A stretch of DNA of 64,000 nucleotides, from assembly GCA_004352715.1 (NCBI GenBank), contig SCFE01000118.1:1391043-1455042 (forward strand). Reading direction: 5' to 3'. This stretch comes from Hofstenia miamia (taxonomy: Eukaryota > Xenacoelomorpha > Acoela). The translations under genes and the position numbers were made by a program. This document shows positions 21,831 to 33,955 of the stretch, piece by piece. The notes under the pieces are model-generated. The model had not been told where the DNA came from and searched no databases. It saw nothing but the letters and a program-made list of their open reading frames with translations. Each line of letters starts with the position of its first letter. The first letter of the stretch is position 1.

Positions 21831-24800
21831 CATGTGGACCTACATTAAGGAAACTGGTATTTTCAAAACAATATTAATGTAAAGGGACAGTAAAATGATT
21901 TTGAATCATCAAAATTGTTCTTTAACAGTGAGTTCTGGCTGACGCCAAGTTAGGTTTTTTGAGCTGTGCGCTGTTTTGATGAACAGTACCATCCCTTAGT
22001 TCATGATTTTCCTTGAAAAATCCTCTTACAGGCACAGTAAAAAACCACTAATTTAATAAAACAAAATGGATTATATAACTATATCATAGTATTGTCATGC
22101 TCTCAAACGTGGAGAAAATTGTTTGCTAACATTCATTAAATTTTACAGCTTAGTTATTGTTAGTAATGATTTATTAGACGTGTCTGCATAAGAACTTGCA
22201 ACGAAGCCTAAACGTTAAATATGAAAAGGTAGCTTATAGACCTCTGCGAAATGAGACATCGAAACTTTTATTTCGTGCAATATTTTTCCTAACCTCGATT
22301 ACAGACTTGAAATTCAATACAAAAATGTTTCAGTTAGAACACTCAATCAAATATTTCCAATTTATGGAATTGCCGCGAAAAGAAAAGAAAACAAAAATGG
22401 ATAAAATAAATGGCAAATTAAAGAACTTTTAGCTCTTATAACAGGTTTGGTTTATAAACACGAAGAACTTAGAAGTAAAACTAAAACTATATGTTTGCTA
22501 TCTTTTTCAATTGCTCCACTTTTCATGTTTTCTGATTACAGTTGGATACTTTCTACAAATGGGAGCAACTTCACCGAATGTCAATAAACTAGTATATGCG
22601 AATAGTGCAAATTAAATTTGTTAAGTTCTACAACTTAAATATCCCTTTCGTGAATATTTTGTTAACAGAATCTAGTTATTCTAGTGATTGTTAAAACATT
22701 AATCATTTAATAGAATCTTTGGAAATCAAGTTCGAAATAAAGAATATAAAGACTAAAGTTTTAATAGAATCTAATCCAAATCGTGCGGTTTATGATAGCC
22801 AATATAGCATATTGCGGGTAATATTGCATATAATGCCGTTTTTACGTAGTTCTTAGGTAAAGAATCGTTATCCAAATTGACTTTCGCATTAAATTAGCTT
22901 GTAAAAAAACAACCACACTTTAAAAGACACAAGATTGTTATAAAGTAAACAAACAACTCCATTCACAAAAGGAAAATTTAACAAAAACTACAAAAACAAG
23001 GTCGAGCGCTATAGAACAATACTTTGAGACTTCCAATTAATTTATACTTATAAATAAAAGTTTTTCTAAACCGAAGAGTCGCTTGAGTGAAACATTTCTG
23101 ATTGAAATTCTATAACATCTAGCATCCAAAATAATCATTTGAAAAGGTTTTCATACTTGCGTTCAACGCTCCAAACTTTGAAACACTGTAATTAATATGA
23201 TTGCTAATTCATTAACCTTAGGAATCTCTAATAAGGCAAACTGTCGAATCTTCCAAACCATTGTAAGTCAATTGAATATGTCCTGGGCCAATTTATTTTC
23301 AATACGTTGCCCCTCCCCAAACATTACTTTAAAAATCTAAATCATAGAAAAACATGGATTTGAATTACAATGGTCTGAATTAATAGAATTGATACAACTT
23401 TAATATTCATTAAAGCGATCAGCAAGGATTACATCTTTAATGGGTAAGGCTGGGATGGACGAACCAAGAAGTCTTATCCATCGAAGATGACTAAACATTT
23501 CGTACACCGAATAGCTGGATGACTGAATCGGATGTCTAAAACAAAACTCAGATCATTACTATAGTACGCTGTAATTACAATTTTTTACACTATCAAATCA
23601 AAAAATTATTTTCTTTGTAAACAGACAATTGATACTAATGTTTTTCAATTTCAATATATTAGAAAATAGTAATTTCAAAAACTTAAAGAGAATATAATAC
23701 AATAAGTTTCATAATTCCTTAACACGTTCGTGGCTATGAGATGTTGACGTATGTTATATAAAAATCGGTTTTTTCATGAGTTTTGACGTGTTTAGTGCAT
23801 TACGTTGATAAACCAATACTTTTCAATTTGGGTAAGTGCAGGGAATACGACACCAGAGTTAATACAAGACGACAAGAGTTAAAATGTACTTTTCTACCCT
23901 GAATTTGGAAAAAGTAGTTATAGCGCAATCAACATCCATACTATCTTTTCTGTCTACATATAATTTAAACAGTGAATCATATTCTCCCAGAAAATTTATC
24001 GATTTGCGAAGGTGCGAAATGGTCTTTCTCAGAATTTCCTTAGATATAAATACTTGGTTATCACGGAATGTAGTGCCGAATTATAATAAAGAGATGTACG
24101 GTATAAATCTAATTGGATGCATTGAGTGACCCTCCATAAGGACATCAAATCATTGTATGTAGATAATCCGAAACAACAAATATGGTGGCTGTTTTCATGC
24201 ATGATTACCTTTGCTATGGATTTTTATGGTTTAAAAATTACATTAAACAGTATTCAGAAAATTGACAATAAATAAAAATCCAGGCGGAGTTTAAATTTAT
24301 GGAAATATTAAAAATTCAAAAATTACATGTAGGCATGAGGTCATGCAATAGAACATGTTGACCTATCATGAAATTAACTGCAAAAGGTAGTAAATTGATG
24401 AAAGTGTATATTTAAAAACAGAATCATAAATTTTAAAAAAGTATGAAGAATCAAAGTACATAATAAGACTGTTCATTTTCCCTGTTTTAATTTCTGTATT
24501 GACATGTGATCCTTCAGATGACGATGTTCCACCTACGAAAATTGATCGGTAGAAATGGACGTCTGGACAGATGCAAAGAGCAGTTGGTGCATGTAAACGT
24601 GGAAACCTTCCAATCAAATAAGCGTTCGAAGTTTATCCTTATGGCTTCAAAGAAAAGAGTAGTGGACCTGGGATGAAAAACAATATTGAGTAAGGATGAG
24701 CTGGGAGACTAAATGATGATATGGAAGGGCGCGGTTTTCGACTGAGCTGATTTTAACATTGATGAAACAAGCATTTTAGAAGAAACTCTTCATTTAGGTA

Positions 24801-24893
24801 TTCTTGTTTCAAATAAAAATAATATTAGAAGAGCATCTACCTCTGACGTCTCTAAGCCTATTATCTAATAAATTAAACAAATTTCAGTTATTA

Positions 24894-24894
<1 letters not shown>
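21831..24894. other. AT-rich stretch without a recognisable gene
   Basis: Only short, unremarkable open frames on either strand. No RNA gene, no clear inverted repeat and no family resemblance seen. Confidence 0.55.
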
Positions 24895-24925
<31 letters not shown>

Positions 24926-24988
24926 NNNNNNNNNNNNNNNNNNNNNNNNNNNNNNNNNNNNNNNNNNNNNNNNNNNNNNNNNNNNNNN

Positions 24989-25022
<34 letters not shown>
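24895..25022. repeat. (TA)n microsatellite with assembly gap
   Basis: TA repeats on both sides of 63 N (24,926-24,988). Tyrosine/isoleucine reading frames across it are artefacts. Confidence 0.97.
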
Positions 25023-25026
<4 letters not shown>

Positions 25027-25990
25027 TATATATAAGGCCCTTGAAATATCTCAAATGAATCAACTTCCCTGAAAGGCCGCGCACACATCAGGGAGATGTT
25101 GCAGCCTCAATTCAATCTCCGAAGAAAGCAGTTACTTGCAACATTATTTACGACGTTGCGGACAATTTCCCAAGTTCGCGCACCTGGCGCGTTGACCTGT
25201 ATTGTATTGTCACTATCATTGTGTTCACGGATTTGTTGCTTTCGCGTTCATCGTTTTGCTGTTTCTCTGATCTACTAAATTTGGATTACTCTCATCATTT
25301 ACAGTTTCTAGTTTCTTGTCAACCCTATATTTCTTCATGTTTTGTTTTTCTCTTTACACCCACCGTTCTTCATCATGAAGACTTCCTCGCACCCTTTGCT
25401 CCCTCCATTCTACCCTTCACTAACAGTAAGTATTTTTTTCTCTTCATTTTACTAAACTAATACCAGTAATAACCTCGTCAATAAAATCTTTGTCATTCTT
25501 AAATAAAAAAATCCTGAGATTGAGATATCGTCTCCAATCGAAGTTGGTGGCAAGAACCTAATACCAACTGAGTCTGAAAGAAAAAGGGTGCCAACTGTGG
25601 CACAAAACGATTTTTCCAAAAATATAAGTAAATATGTTAACTTCCCATCTAAGTGGGCAGATAGGGACCAATTTACTTTACTTGTTAGCAATTCTGGGCT
25701 TAAAAACTTAGGGACTTTAAAAACCAATAGAACATAGAACCAATTACCATTCGACCATCTCTACCCTAAATTTTGAAATAAATTGCTGGCAACAGCAAAT
25801 AAAATTTAAGTGAATGGTCACAAAAGTATGGATATTTCAATGCTGAAGGAGAGCACAGTTATGTGCGAGATACCGAACATTTGTAAAAACTGTTTCTATA
25901 CCGGTCACAATCAGTGTAGTGTGAATCTTGCTGAACCTGCGTGGCTTACAGAATTAAAAAGCATTATATAAGTCTCGTTGCAAAAAATTC
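25023..25990. other. No gene recognised
   Basis: Contains a slightly C/T-rich stretch (25,100-25,450) and AT-rich DNA. Nothing could be assigned. Confidence 0.5.
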
Positions 25991-28030
25991 TAGCTTAAAA
26001 AATGCCGCAAATTAAGGCATAATACATGAAGTAGACAGTCCAGAAACAAGAAAAATTGATGAAAAAGAAGATGAAAAAGAAAATGAAATAATTCAAGTAG
26101 TAGAGACTCCATATTGCAGAACCGAGGAAGGGCAGCAGCGCCTTAAAGAGCTCTATCCAATCTGGTGAATTTTAAGAACAGAAAGTAGAATCCAAACGCC
26201 AAAAGACCCATCTCATCACCGGATGAGCGGTGTTTCAAAATACTTTAGGCCAGAATCTCAATTTAATCAAGAAGCTCTAGTCAATGACAGCGATACATTT
26301 AGTTCTGCTTAAATATTGTTGGCTTTAAACATAATCAGCTATAATGTAAACGGTATTTCAAATGCAAATCAATTTATTCAAATCTTTGAAGCCCTTAAAT
26401 CATTTAATGCAGATTATATCATTTTTCAAGAATCCAAATTGACAAATTAGTGTCATAATGAGTAAAGCTAAGATAAGAAAAGGGGGGACTAATCACCTTC
26501 ATACATAAGAGTAGCCCTAGGCTAAAACGACGATTTGAAACCCCTACAGCACAATTTCTCTATAAGGCAAAAACGAATTAATAGTGAATTACTATATGGG
26601 GAAATATATAAATATGCAATTAACGACATTTAAAGATAATTTAAAGATTAGAGTACATAAAAGATACTAAATATGAGAAGAATGAAGGCAGTATAAACGA
26701 GATTAAAGCTACCAGAAAAGTATGGAAAGATCGAAAAAATAAGTGACGGATCGACCAGAAAAAGAATGAGGATACAATCGATTCATTTACCGTGTCTTAT
26801 AAGGCTCTTTTCTTTACAAGGAAGTACCATCAGCAAATACAAATATTTTCTTAAACTATCCTAAGATCAGTGATGATGAAAGAGAAAAACTAGAAAGAGA
26901 TATTGAGGTATTCGAAATTGAGGAATCTATTGATAAATTAAAGAATAGTCTGGGGCTAGATGGCGTCAACTCGAATTTTTACAAAACATTTAAATTTTTG
27001 CTTGCACCGTATGTAAAAATCCTCATTAAGTCTTTCTTAGTAACCGGTAAAATTGGGTCAAGCATTTCAAATGTGGTTAATACAGAAAAGGGATAAAGAA
27101 CAGGAACTTCCACAATCCCTGCCTAATATGGATGAGAAAATCCTATCTCATATATTAAATTCTAGTCTTTTTGTTTTAGCACAGAAATACATTGGTAGTA
27201 ATCAAACAGATTTCATTAAACAAGCTTGTTAAAGATTGCTACACTGCAGTTTATTATAGATATTTGCCGTAAGTCTGGTAACAGCATTGGAATCTTAAAT
27301 ATAGAGTATAATAAAGCTTATGATTCTATCAGTAACAACTTTCTCTTTGAAGTTCTATATAAAATGGGTTTCCCCAAAAAATAACTAAATTAGTATAGGC
27401 TTTATACAGTAATAACACCTTACATTTATTGATAAATGGTCACATATCGCCCGCAATTCACATTGAAAGAGGAGTAAGGTAAAGGTGTCCTTTATGACGT
27501 TTACTATTTAACTTTGTTATCGAACCATTATTAAGGATAGTAAATGCAAATAGCGATTTATTGGAAGTCTGCCGTTTCTGTCAACCATGAATCAATTAAT
27601 TTTTTACATATTAAAATCCATTTAAAAGATCCTACTAATTTAGATTTGAACGTCTTTTTAGATGAAAGCAAAATTTTTATTCAATTTTATTGCAAATAGG
27701 AAAATTGTTATTTATGGAAAGGCGAAAGCACTAAATGTTTTATCAATTTCCAAATTAATGTACAAACTTCAATATTATCCATTGGCATCAGAAAGTAATG
27801 TTGTGCAGAAAGTAATGAATGATTCTGTTTGGAAAAACACCGGCCACACAAGACCAACTTTCTTACTACCCTGTAATTTTATTCAAGGAGGTATACATTT
27901 GCTAAATATACTTCGCATGCAGATGTCTTATAAAATTAATATAGTAAACACCATTATGAATTCAACATGGCATCCATTGTACAGTTTATATTCGGAAGTC
28001 ATCTGGTCCACCACATGTAAAAATTTTTAA
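25991..28030 (+). pseudogene. L1/Tx1-like LINE relic (endonuclease and reverse transcriptase)
   Basis: Pieces in order on the plus strand. A charged, glutamate/lysine-rich stretch (about 26,040-26,150) comes first. The APE-type endonuclease start is IISYNVNGISN...DYIIFQESKL (26,330-26,450). The early RT block is SIDKLKNSLGLDGVNSNFYK (about 26,928-26,990). RT block A is GILNIEYNKAYDSISNNF (about 27,285-27,345), with Glu-Tyr-Asn where the active site usually has Asp-Phe-Glu. The RGVR.CPL block follows near 27,470. A C-terminal open frame (27,662-28,030) reads GKAKALNVLSISKLMYKL and NFIQGGIHLLNI. Block order and wording match the L1/Tx1 group. There are numerous stops, the F/YADD box was not found and no poly(A) tail was seen. 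Confidence 0.82.
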
Positions 28031-28433
28031 TGGATATGATCTGTAACCTTTCTATTCCAAACTATTTTAGGATGCAATGTCCTACACATTGGTAAGCACA
28101 TTTAAATTTTTGCGGAATCTTAAATTTCAATTAAATCCACTAAATTGCAGCACTGCCATACCTAATCTACTAAAATATTTTTTATGGCAATGTCACATTC
28201 AATGACGATTTATAACCAACTAATTTTATAATTAAAAAGCGAGGTAAGACATTTCAGTTGAAATCGAAATGTAAGGGCAACATCTTTTATGCAGAAGATG
28301 CTCTACAGCTACCCTAGCTGCATTTCTTATAGATTTGTCTCACCGAGGGCTCCTTTGTCGATAGATAACCATAAATCATGGTGAGGTATCGGCGAAAACA
28401 AACTAAGAAATTTTAAAATTAATTTTTTAAATG

Positions 28434-28652
28434 CACAGGGTGTCCAAAAAGGATGTACTCACCGTTTAATTTTCTAGTGCTAATGCATTTTATGTGTAAG
28501 TAGATGTGTCTTGACAAATGTACAATCCTAAAAATTAAATTAATAATAAAAATAAAAATAAAACAAATTAATATAGAATCTAGATTAGAAATAGAACTAA
28601 CAATATAATTAACTGTTTTTAAAGATTGAGTACATCTTTGGGACACTCCGTA
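28434..28652. mobile_element. Mariner-type MITE (about 215 bp)
   Basis: The left end CAGGGTGTCCAAAAAGGATG (28,436) and the complement of the right end, CGGAGTGTCCCAAAGATG (ending 28,650), continue to match through TGTACTCA. The right flank is TA; the left is CA, a likely decayed TA. The CAGGG-type end resembles the mariner end at 11,385. No coding sequence lies between the ends. Confidence 0.7.
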
Positions 28653-29284
28653 TTTTCTATCTTGGGACTAGTCAGGAAATTCGTAAACGTTGCATTCGTT
28701 ATAATAAATTGGGAGTAAAAAGTTAAATTTGAAATAAATCATGCGAAAATGGTATGATCATGACCTGGACACGTTTTTTGACAGTCCGTAACTAATGAAG
28801 CGAGCCCGCTACCTGTACTCTCAGCCTTGATCCGTAAATTTTAGAATATTACATAAAATTGAATTTATTAATGATAAATAATGTGTGTGTTAATTCAATA
28901 GTGTTCAAGTGCACAAATATTAACCATCATTAATCAATTAACGCATTTTTAATGTCGACGCATTTCAAAGAAAACTAATTTTAAAAGCAACAAAAACTTT
29001 AGTAAATATTTATAATTATATTGCAAACACGAAACCTAATGAAACGCAACCACAACAAAAGATGATATTCATGATATGCTGTACACATGTTACATGTTGT
29101 TCGAATCAATTGAGTGAACAATCTAGTTGTTCGCGAAACATTTTGAATTTCCATATCTTAGAAAACTATTCGCTCGAAAATTCTCAAAGTTTACGATCAT
29201 TGCCATGAGGAGGTGGCATAAAAATTAAACGATGGTATCGTTACCCTAGCGACTGATTTGTGGAAGAACTACATAATTTTAGTT

Positions 29285-29729
29285 AATAGTGTAAAATCTG
29301 TTTTTGTTGGACATTCAAAGGTATTTCGAATTTTGCTGCAGACACTAAACAATATATCCAATTGATGACTGATGAAATGAAAATCTTTAATTGCAGTTGT
29401 TCCTGACAATGCTCCATCGAGCGATTACTGATACTACAAATGTTGCTAGCTTACGATGTGCTGCCATTATTTGAAATTTAATCATTCGTGGGGTGCTTAA
29501 AGAGGTTGACTACTCAAAAAAATTGATGCCATGATTGAAGGAAAATGAAACCACTATCCTGATACCTACTGGAATACCTGATTTGATTTGAAAATATCAT
29601 TACTCTAATAGAATCTCCACATCAATAGATCACATATATAACATAGCATTTATTAAGACCAACAGTTTTGCACATTTAGTATATATTTGTTGAACACCGG
29701 TGGTAGACTGGATTGTAAGTAGTGCTCAC
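29285..29729. repeat. False tandem duplication, unit 1 (pair of 29740-30179)
   Basis: Ends at the eight-N gap (29,730-29,737). The following 440 bp repeat it almost exactly (a 6-bp indel near 29,375). It contains no recognisable gene. Confidence 0.9.
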
Positions 29730-29739
29730 NNNNNNNNTT

Positions 29740-30179
29740 CATAGTGTAAAATCTGTTTTTGGTGGACATTCAAAGGTATTTCGAATTTTGCTGCAGACAC
29801 TAAACAATATATCCAATTGATGACTGATGAAAATCTTTAATTGCAGTGGTTCCTGACAATGCTCCATCGAGCGATTACTGATACTACAAATGTTGCTAGC
29901 TTACGATGTGCTGCCATTATTTGAAATTTAATCATTCGTGGGGTGCTTAAAGAGGTTGACTACTCAAAAAAATTGATGCCATGATTGAAGGAAAATGAAA
30001 CCACTATCCTGATACCTACTGGAATACCTGATTTGATTTGAAAATATCATTACTCTAATAGAATCTCCACATCAATAGATCACATATATAACATAGCATT
30101 TATTAAGACCAACAGTTTTGCACATTTAGTATATATTTGTTGAACACCGGTGGTAGACTGGATTGTAAGTAGTGCTCAC
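29740..30179. repeat. False tandem duplication, unit 2
   Basis: Near-identical copy of 29,285-29,729. Unique sequence resumes after 30,179. Confidence 0.9.
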
Positions 30180-30408
30180 CCGTACGACACTGGCAATGAA
30201 TGTGTTAATAAATTAGTAAATAATTGCTTAGTAGATGACTTAAATCGTAACAGTATTTAAATTATTTTGCAAATTCATAAACAACGTAATAAAATACTTC
30301 CCGTATGAGAACCTATCACGTAAAACCATTCTTAACAATAACGCAATGAGTTTTCGCAAGAGTTAATGGAACAAAATAATTTATTAATGAATCATCTACA
30401 ATGCTGCA

Positions 30409-30990
30409 ATGAGCAGAAATCGCTTCTTCAAAACAATTTTAAGCATAATTCGATTTGATGAGCAGTCTACCTATAAAGATATGGACTTGAACAAAGAGTT
30501 TCACAGCAGACGGGGTATTAAAGGAAACATTGCGGAGGAAGGCAAAGAGCGAGGAATTAGCTTTGCGGAGACGCAAGGACACATCTCCAATCTGCTACCT
30601 TGGTGTCACATTGTCCAAAGAAAGGCAAGGTCGTTACAATAATTTCGTCAAGTCAATTCTACCAATCCTTTGCAGGAAGAACGTCACATCACATATTAGT
30701 CTATAATCACCAGAAAAGCGGTGTCGACGTATTTGATACAATGATAAGCCATTTTTCTGTTCAGCGTCCTGCTTCAAGATGGCTTATGAAACTCTTTATA
30801 ACTATGTTGTAGCCCTCGCAGTTTTTGTTGTCTATACGCATTTGTTTCCTTATGAAAAGAATAAGAAATGTCGTTTCACTTTTCTTCGTGATACTTGTGA
30901 GGAACAGATATAAATGGCAAACCACATTATACCTCATCGCACGAATCCGAGTTTTCGTCAATTGCTCTGTAAAAACTCAGGTGTTTCTAG
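30409..30990 (+). pseudogene. piggyBac transposase relic
   Basis: Two frames. The first (30,409-30,642) opens MSRNRFFKTILSIIRFDEQ, the family's entry to the DDE domain. It then jumps by deletion to KGKVVTIISSSQFYQS. The second contains HHILVYNHQKSGVDVFDTMI, whose GVD...D is the last catalytic Asp of piggyBac transposases. It is followed by SRWLMKLFITML and, after a stop, a VYTHLFPYEKN tail, as in the family C-terminus. Most of the catalytic core between them is lost. No TTAA-bounded ends were found. This is the only piggyBac coding sequence in the window and is dead, so it is not evidence of a helper for the MITE at 16,541. Confidence 0.85.
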
Positions 30991-31206
30991 CCAACAGATT
31001 TCTGGCTGAACAGCAAAAGCTAGTATATGGCAACTATGTAGGGTGAATAAAATGGCATATATGTACTGTTTAGAATAAATTGGATAAAAAGATTCCCCAC
31101 TAAAGTGTATTCTTAGTATGAATAATATCCTTTCACAACGCAATTAAACAAAATTAAATTAATGTGCTTAGCGATTAAGGTATTTTTACAAATCTCAAAT
31201 TTTCAG

Positions 31207-31340
31207 TAAAAGGTCTGACTTCGAAGGCGCGCATTCATTTAGTTTACGATCGTTCAATGCATCGTGTACAAGAACAAAATGCGGCTAAAGCGTTTTCGAA
31301 CTGGATCAATAAACTGTCAAGTTTCATACCTTACCTATAG
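31207..31340 (+). CDS. Possible terminal exon, unidentified protein
   Basis: A TTTTCAG acceptor-like site precedes an open frame of about 43 codons ending TAG at 31,338-31,340 (KGLTSKARIHLVYDRSMHRV... and AAKAFSNWINKLSSFIPYL). It is more GC-rich and protein-like than the surrounding DNA. I do not recognise the protein and see no upstream exon joined to it. The position after a piggyBac relic leaves open that it is transposon debris. Confidence 0.3.
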
Positions 31341-32096
31341 TTAATAAGCAAATTAAAATAGGGTCTATTTATAATGTATTAAGTGAACAGAATAAGTATA
31401 TTTAAATAGAAAATCTCTTGTATTTATGTATTTCACTATAAACACTTATAATTATATATGATGATGTAAAACCAGTGATAAAAAACCACAAACCAAAAGA
31501 CAATGTATGAGGAGTACAGAAATATGTTGCACGTTTGACAAGTTTCTGCAAAACTTGAAATCAATACTTATGAATTATAAAAAATGAAATAATGTATAAG
31601 TGTGAATATTAAAGAATAGCAAAGATATAAAACTAGTATATTGAAAGAATACACAAACTGATTGCAACTTCGTAAACAAAATCTTCATCTACTTAAATAT
31701 TTTTAAATTCCATGCAATCAACAATCAATCCATTTTGTGTAAACAGGAATTTTCAGACAAGTTTCCAAATGGCTATAAAATAATTTACTGTCATTACTGG
31801 AACCATTACGATAAGGAAATATTTTTGTTTTTTGTATCGTGTTGAATAAATACAATAATAATCATTTAGAATCCATGAGCTTAATTAAATTACCCGTTGT
31901 TTAAACTTTCGGCCAAAAACCTGTGTTAGATTTAATTGAGCTTTTGTTAAAATACAACTGACAAAAGTTATAATAGCACATCTGGGAAATAATAAAAAGC
32001 ATAGAAATACAGACGATAGCAATCTGAAAGTATTAATAGATCCCGAGGAAGACATGTAATGCCTAAAACATATGCCTTAAACGACTACGAAAATAA
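31341..32096. other. No gene recognised
   Basis: AT-rich spacer between the candidate exon and the UFSP1-like gene's stop. It should contain the 3' UTR and poly(A) site of the latter, but no single poly(A) signal stands out. Confidence 0.5.
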
Positions 32097-32569
32097 TTAA
32101 CGTTTCGGAGAAAATATCTGTGGAATGCATATATTGTAGAATTGGGTTTCACCGAAAAAATCACAATTCCTCCAGCCAATAAAATTCTTTAAGTCGATTA
32201 AGGAAGCGCTGCCATAATAATGCGGATTGACAACAAGAAAGTATTTTTCATCTTCAGCGCCGATTCCTACGCCACACAAGCATTTTGATGAAGAATCAGA
32301 TAGACCACCCATCATTACAGGGCAAACGCCTGCATCAAAGTGGCTGTGTAATGATTTATATAGTGCAATTAGATACGTTTCTTTGTTACAATCAAAATGT
32401 AGAATTTTGCAATCAATGTTAAGGGTAGTATTGAGATAGTAAGAGATTTCAACCGATCCTATCCATTCTTTACTATTTATAAATGAAGGGTCCTTGTCTC
32501 CAATAGCTACCAACGTTTCTTGAATGCAATGATTTGATGGGATTTCTGGAGTCCATGCCAATCATAGAN
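32097..32569 (-). CDS. UFSP1: UFSP1-like Ufm1-specific protease, C-terminal catalytic part (left contig)
   Basis: Cysteine peptidase (family C78) that matures the ubiquitin-like modifier UFM1 and removes it from targets. This contig gives about 150 residues in one exon: [39 protein letters not shown], then the histidine box VVNPHYYG, and the C-terminal FYNICIPQ before the stop at 32,097. Human and plant homologues have Asp-Pro-His at that box; here the codon is AAT, giving Asn-Pro-His. At its 5' edge (32,547-32,569) the DNA reads TCTATGATTGG directly followed by CATGGACTCCAG. Both pieces match exon 1 of the neighbouring copy with a 15-nt piece missing, so exon 1 and exon 2 appear joined without an intron. 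That join carries a one-base shift. It may be a retrocopy or a rearranged allele. Confidence 0.88.
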
Positions 32570-32659
32570 NNNNNNNNNNNNNNNNNNNNNNNNNNNNNNN
32601 NNNNNNNNNNNNNNNNNNNNNNNNNNNNNNNNNNNNNNNNNNNNNNNNNNNNNNNNNNN
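32570..32659. other. Assembly gap (90 N) between two UFSP1-like versions
   Basis: Bases 32,458-32,551 and 32,660-32,747 are the same exon piece with a few substitutions. The gap therefore joins two overlapping or paralogous contigs. Confidence 0.95.
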
Positions 32660-33439
32660 CCTATCCATTCTTTACTATTTATAAATGAAGGGTCCTTGTC
32701 TCCAATAGCTACCAACGTTTCTTGAATGCAATGAATTGATGGGATTTCTAGAAAAATACTTAAATTTCAAGTTCGAAGCTAAATGATTATATACAGGCAT
32801 TCCATAGCAAAAATATTGCGATTTCATTCAATAAGAAAAAAATTAAATATTAAATCATGGCAATATTCGTGTTTGTTTTTATAAATAAAGGCTTGATTTT
32901 ATAATAAAACGAATTTTGAACTTCACTGATTGAAATACTACACATGAATGGATGGAGATGCCCTTAATCGCAAATAAAATTAATGTTTACCACGACGATC
33001 AAACTTCGTATTTATATGTATACATTCACTTTTCCAAATTATAATTTGTGAACTGCGTCTATTAAAACCGTTGGTTGAAAACAACGGAATGGAAATAAAG
33101 AATACACAAACAATTGCAGAGATGAAAGAATGCTTCATAACGCTATCATATACTACGGTGCGCCCCGTTATATATGTTTGCGCATATACGAAACAAATCA
33201 AAGCTACTTCTAGCACAGTAGAGGGTGTTGCAACTGCTCTTAGAAAAATAAAAACCTTGAGGTCCATGCTTAATTCTGCAGCACCAATCATAGAGAGTTT
33301 GCAAAGAACGATATCCGCAACCAAATCCACGATCATCAAAATTTTGCATTCCGTAATGAAAATATTTAATGGGCATCTCAACAAACACTGCGTGAAAATT
33401 AGTTGTGGGCTGCACAACATCTTTACATAGAAAAAGCAT
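32660..33439 (-). CDS. UFSP1: UFSP1-like Ufm1-specific protease, N-terminal exon and start of exon 2 (right contig)
   Basis: Exon 1 is 33,439-33,256: ATG, then [20 protein letters not shown], where the Cys of GFGCGYR is the catalytic nucleophile, then [15 protein letters not shown]. The GT donor follows at 33,255. Exon 2 starts at 32,747 after TTTTTCTAG, phase-compatible (CAA G|AA ATC), and is cut by the gap after about 88 bp. The total with the left contig would be about 213 residues, the size of UFSP1 rather than the longer UFSP2, and the short leader before the Cys box supports that. The ATG at 33,437-33,439 is the only upstream start before the conserved region. The intron is about 510 bp. 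This is likely the genuine gene copy. Confidence 0.88.
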
Positions 33440-33955
33440 CTAAAATAATGCATTTATAACGAAAAACCATTATATGAAGAATAGAATGATTCCGATAGGG
33501 AATGAAATGCAACAAATGAAATCCCGAGAGTATATACAACTTTCAAAGTGTTTCTGGAATGGAAAAACAATTCGTACAGACAATGAAAATCCGATTGTAA
33601 TAACACAGAATGGAAATGATGGAAATTATTAACTATGATAGAAATGCGTCAAAATGCAATGTAGAGATACATATTCTAAGTAAAAAACCTTAGTTTAATG
33701 AAGTTATACAATTCAAAAGCAAATCATTACTTAGCCAATGATTTGTTTGATATTGCTCATAGAAACTACACTTATTCCGAAATAGCTTGTTATAAAAAAT
33801 GTATGTGAAAATTTCAACTAACAGCACTAAATTCGAGCTAGACAAAAAATATGTGCTTGAGACAAGCGCTTCCTTAATAGCATAAGTGGTATACCTATTA
33901 GGTAGCTTGTAGTGTTTGCCTTCAGCGGTTAATAAAGTCATTTATTATTATTTGC
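33440..33955. other. No gene recognised
   Basis: AT-rich sequence upstream of the UFSP1-like start; presumably contains its promoter, but no motif is distinctive. Confidence 0.5.

Noticed and set aside
33071-33430. 119-codon plus-strand frame over UFSP1 exon 1
   Set aside because: Antisense shadow of the UFSP1-like exon.
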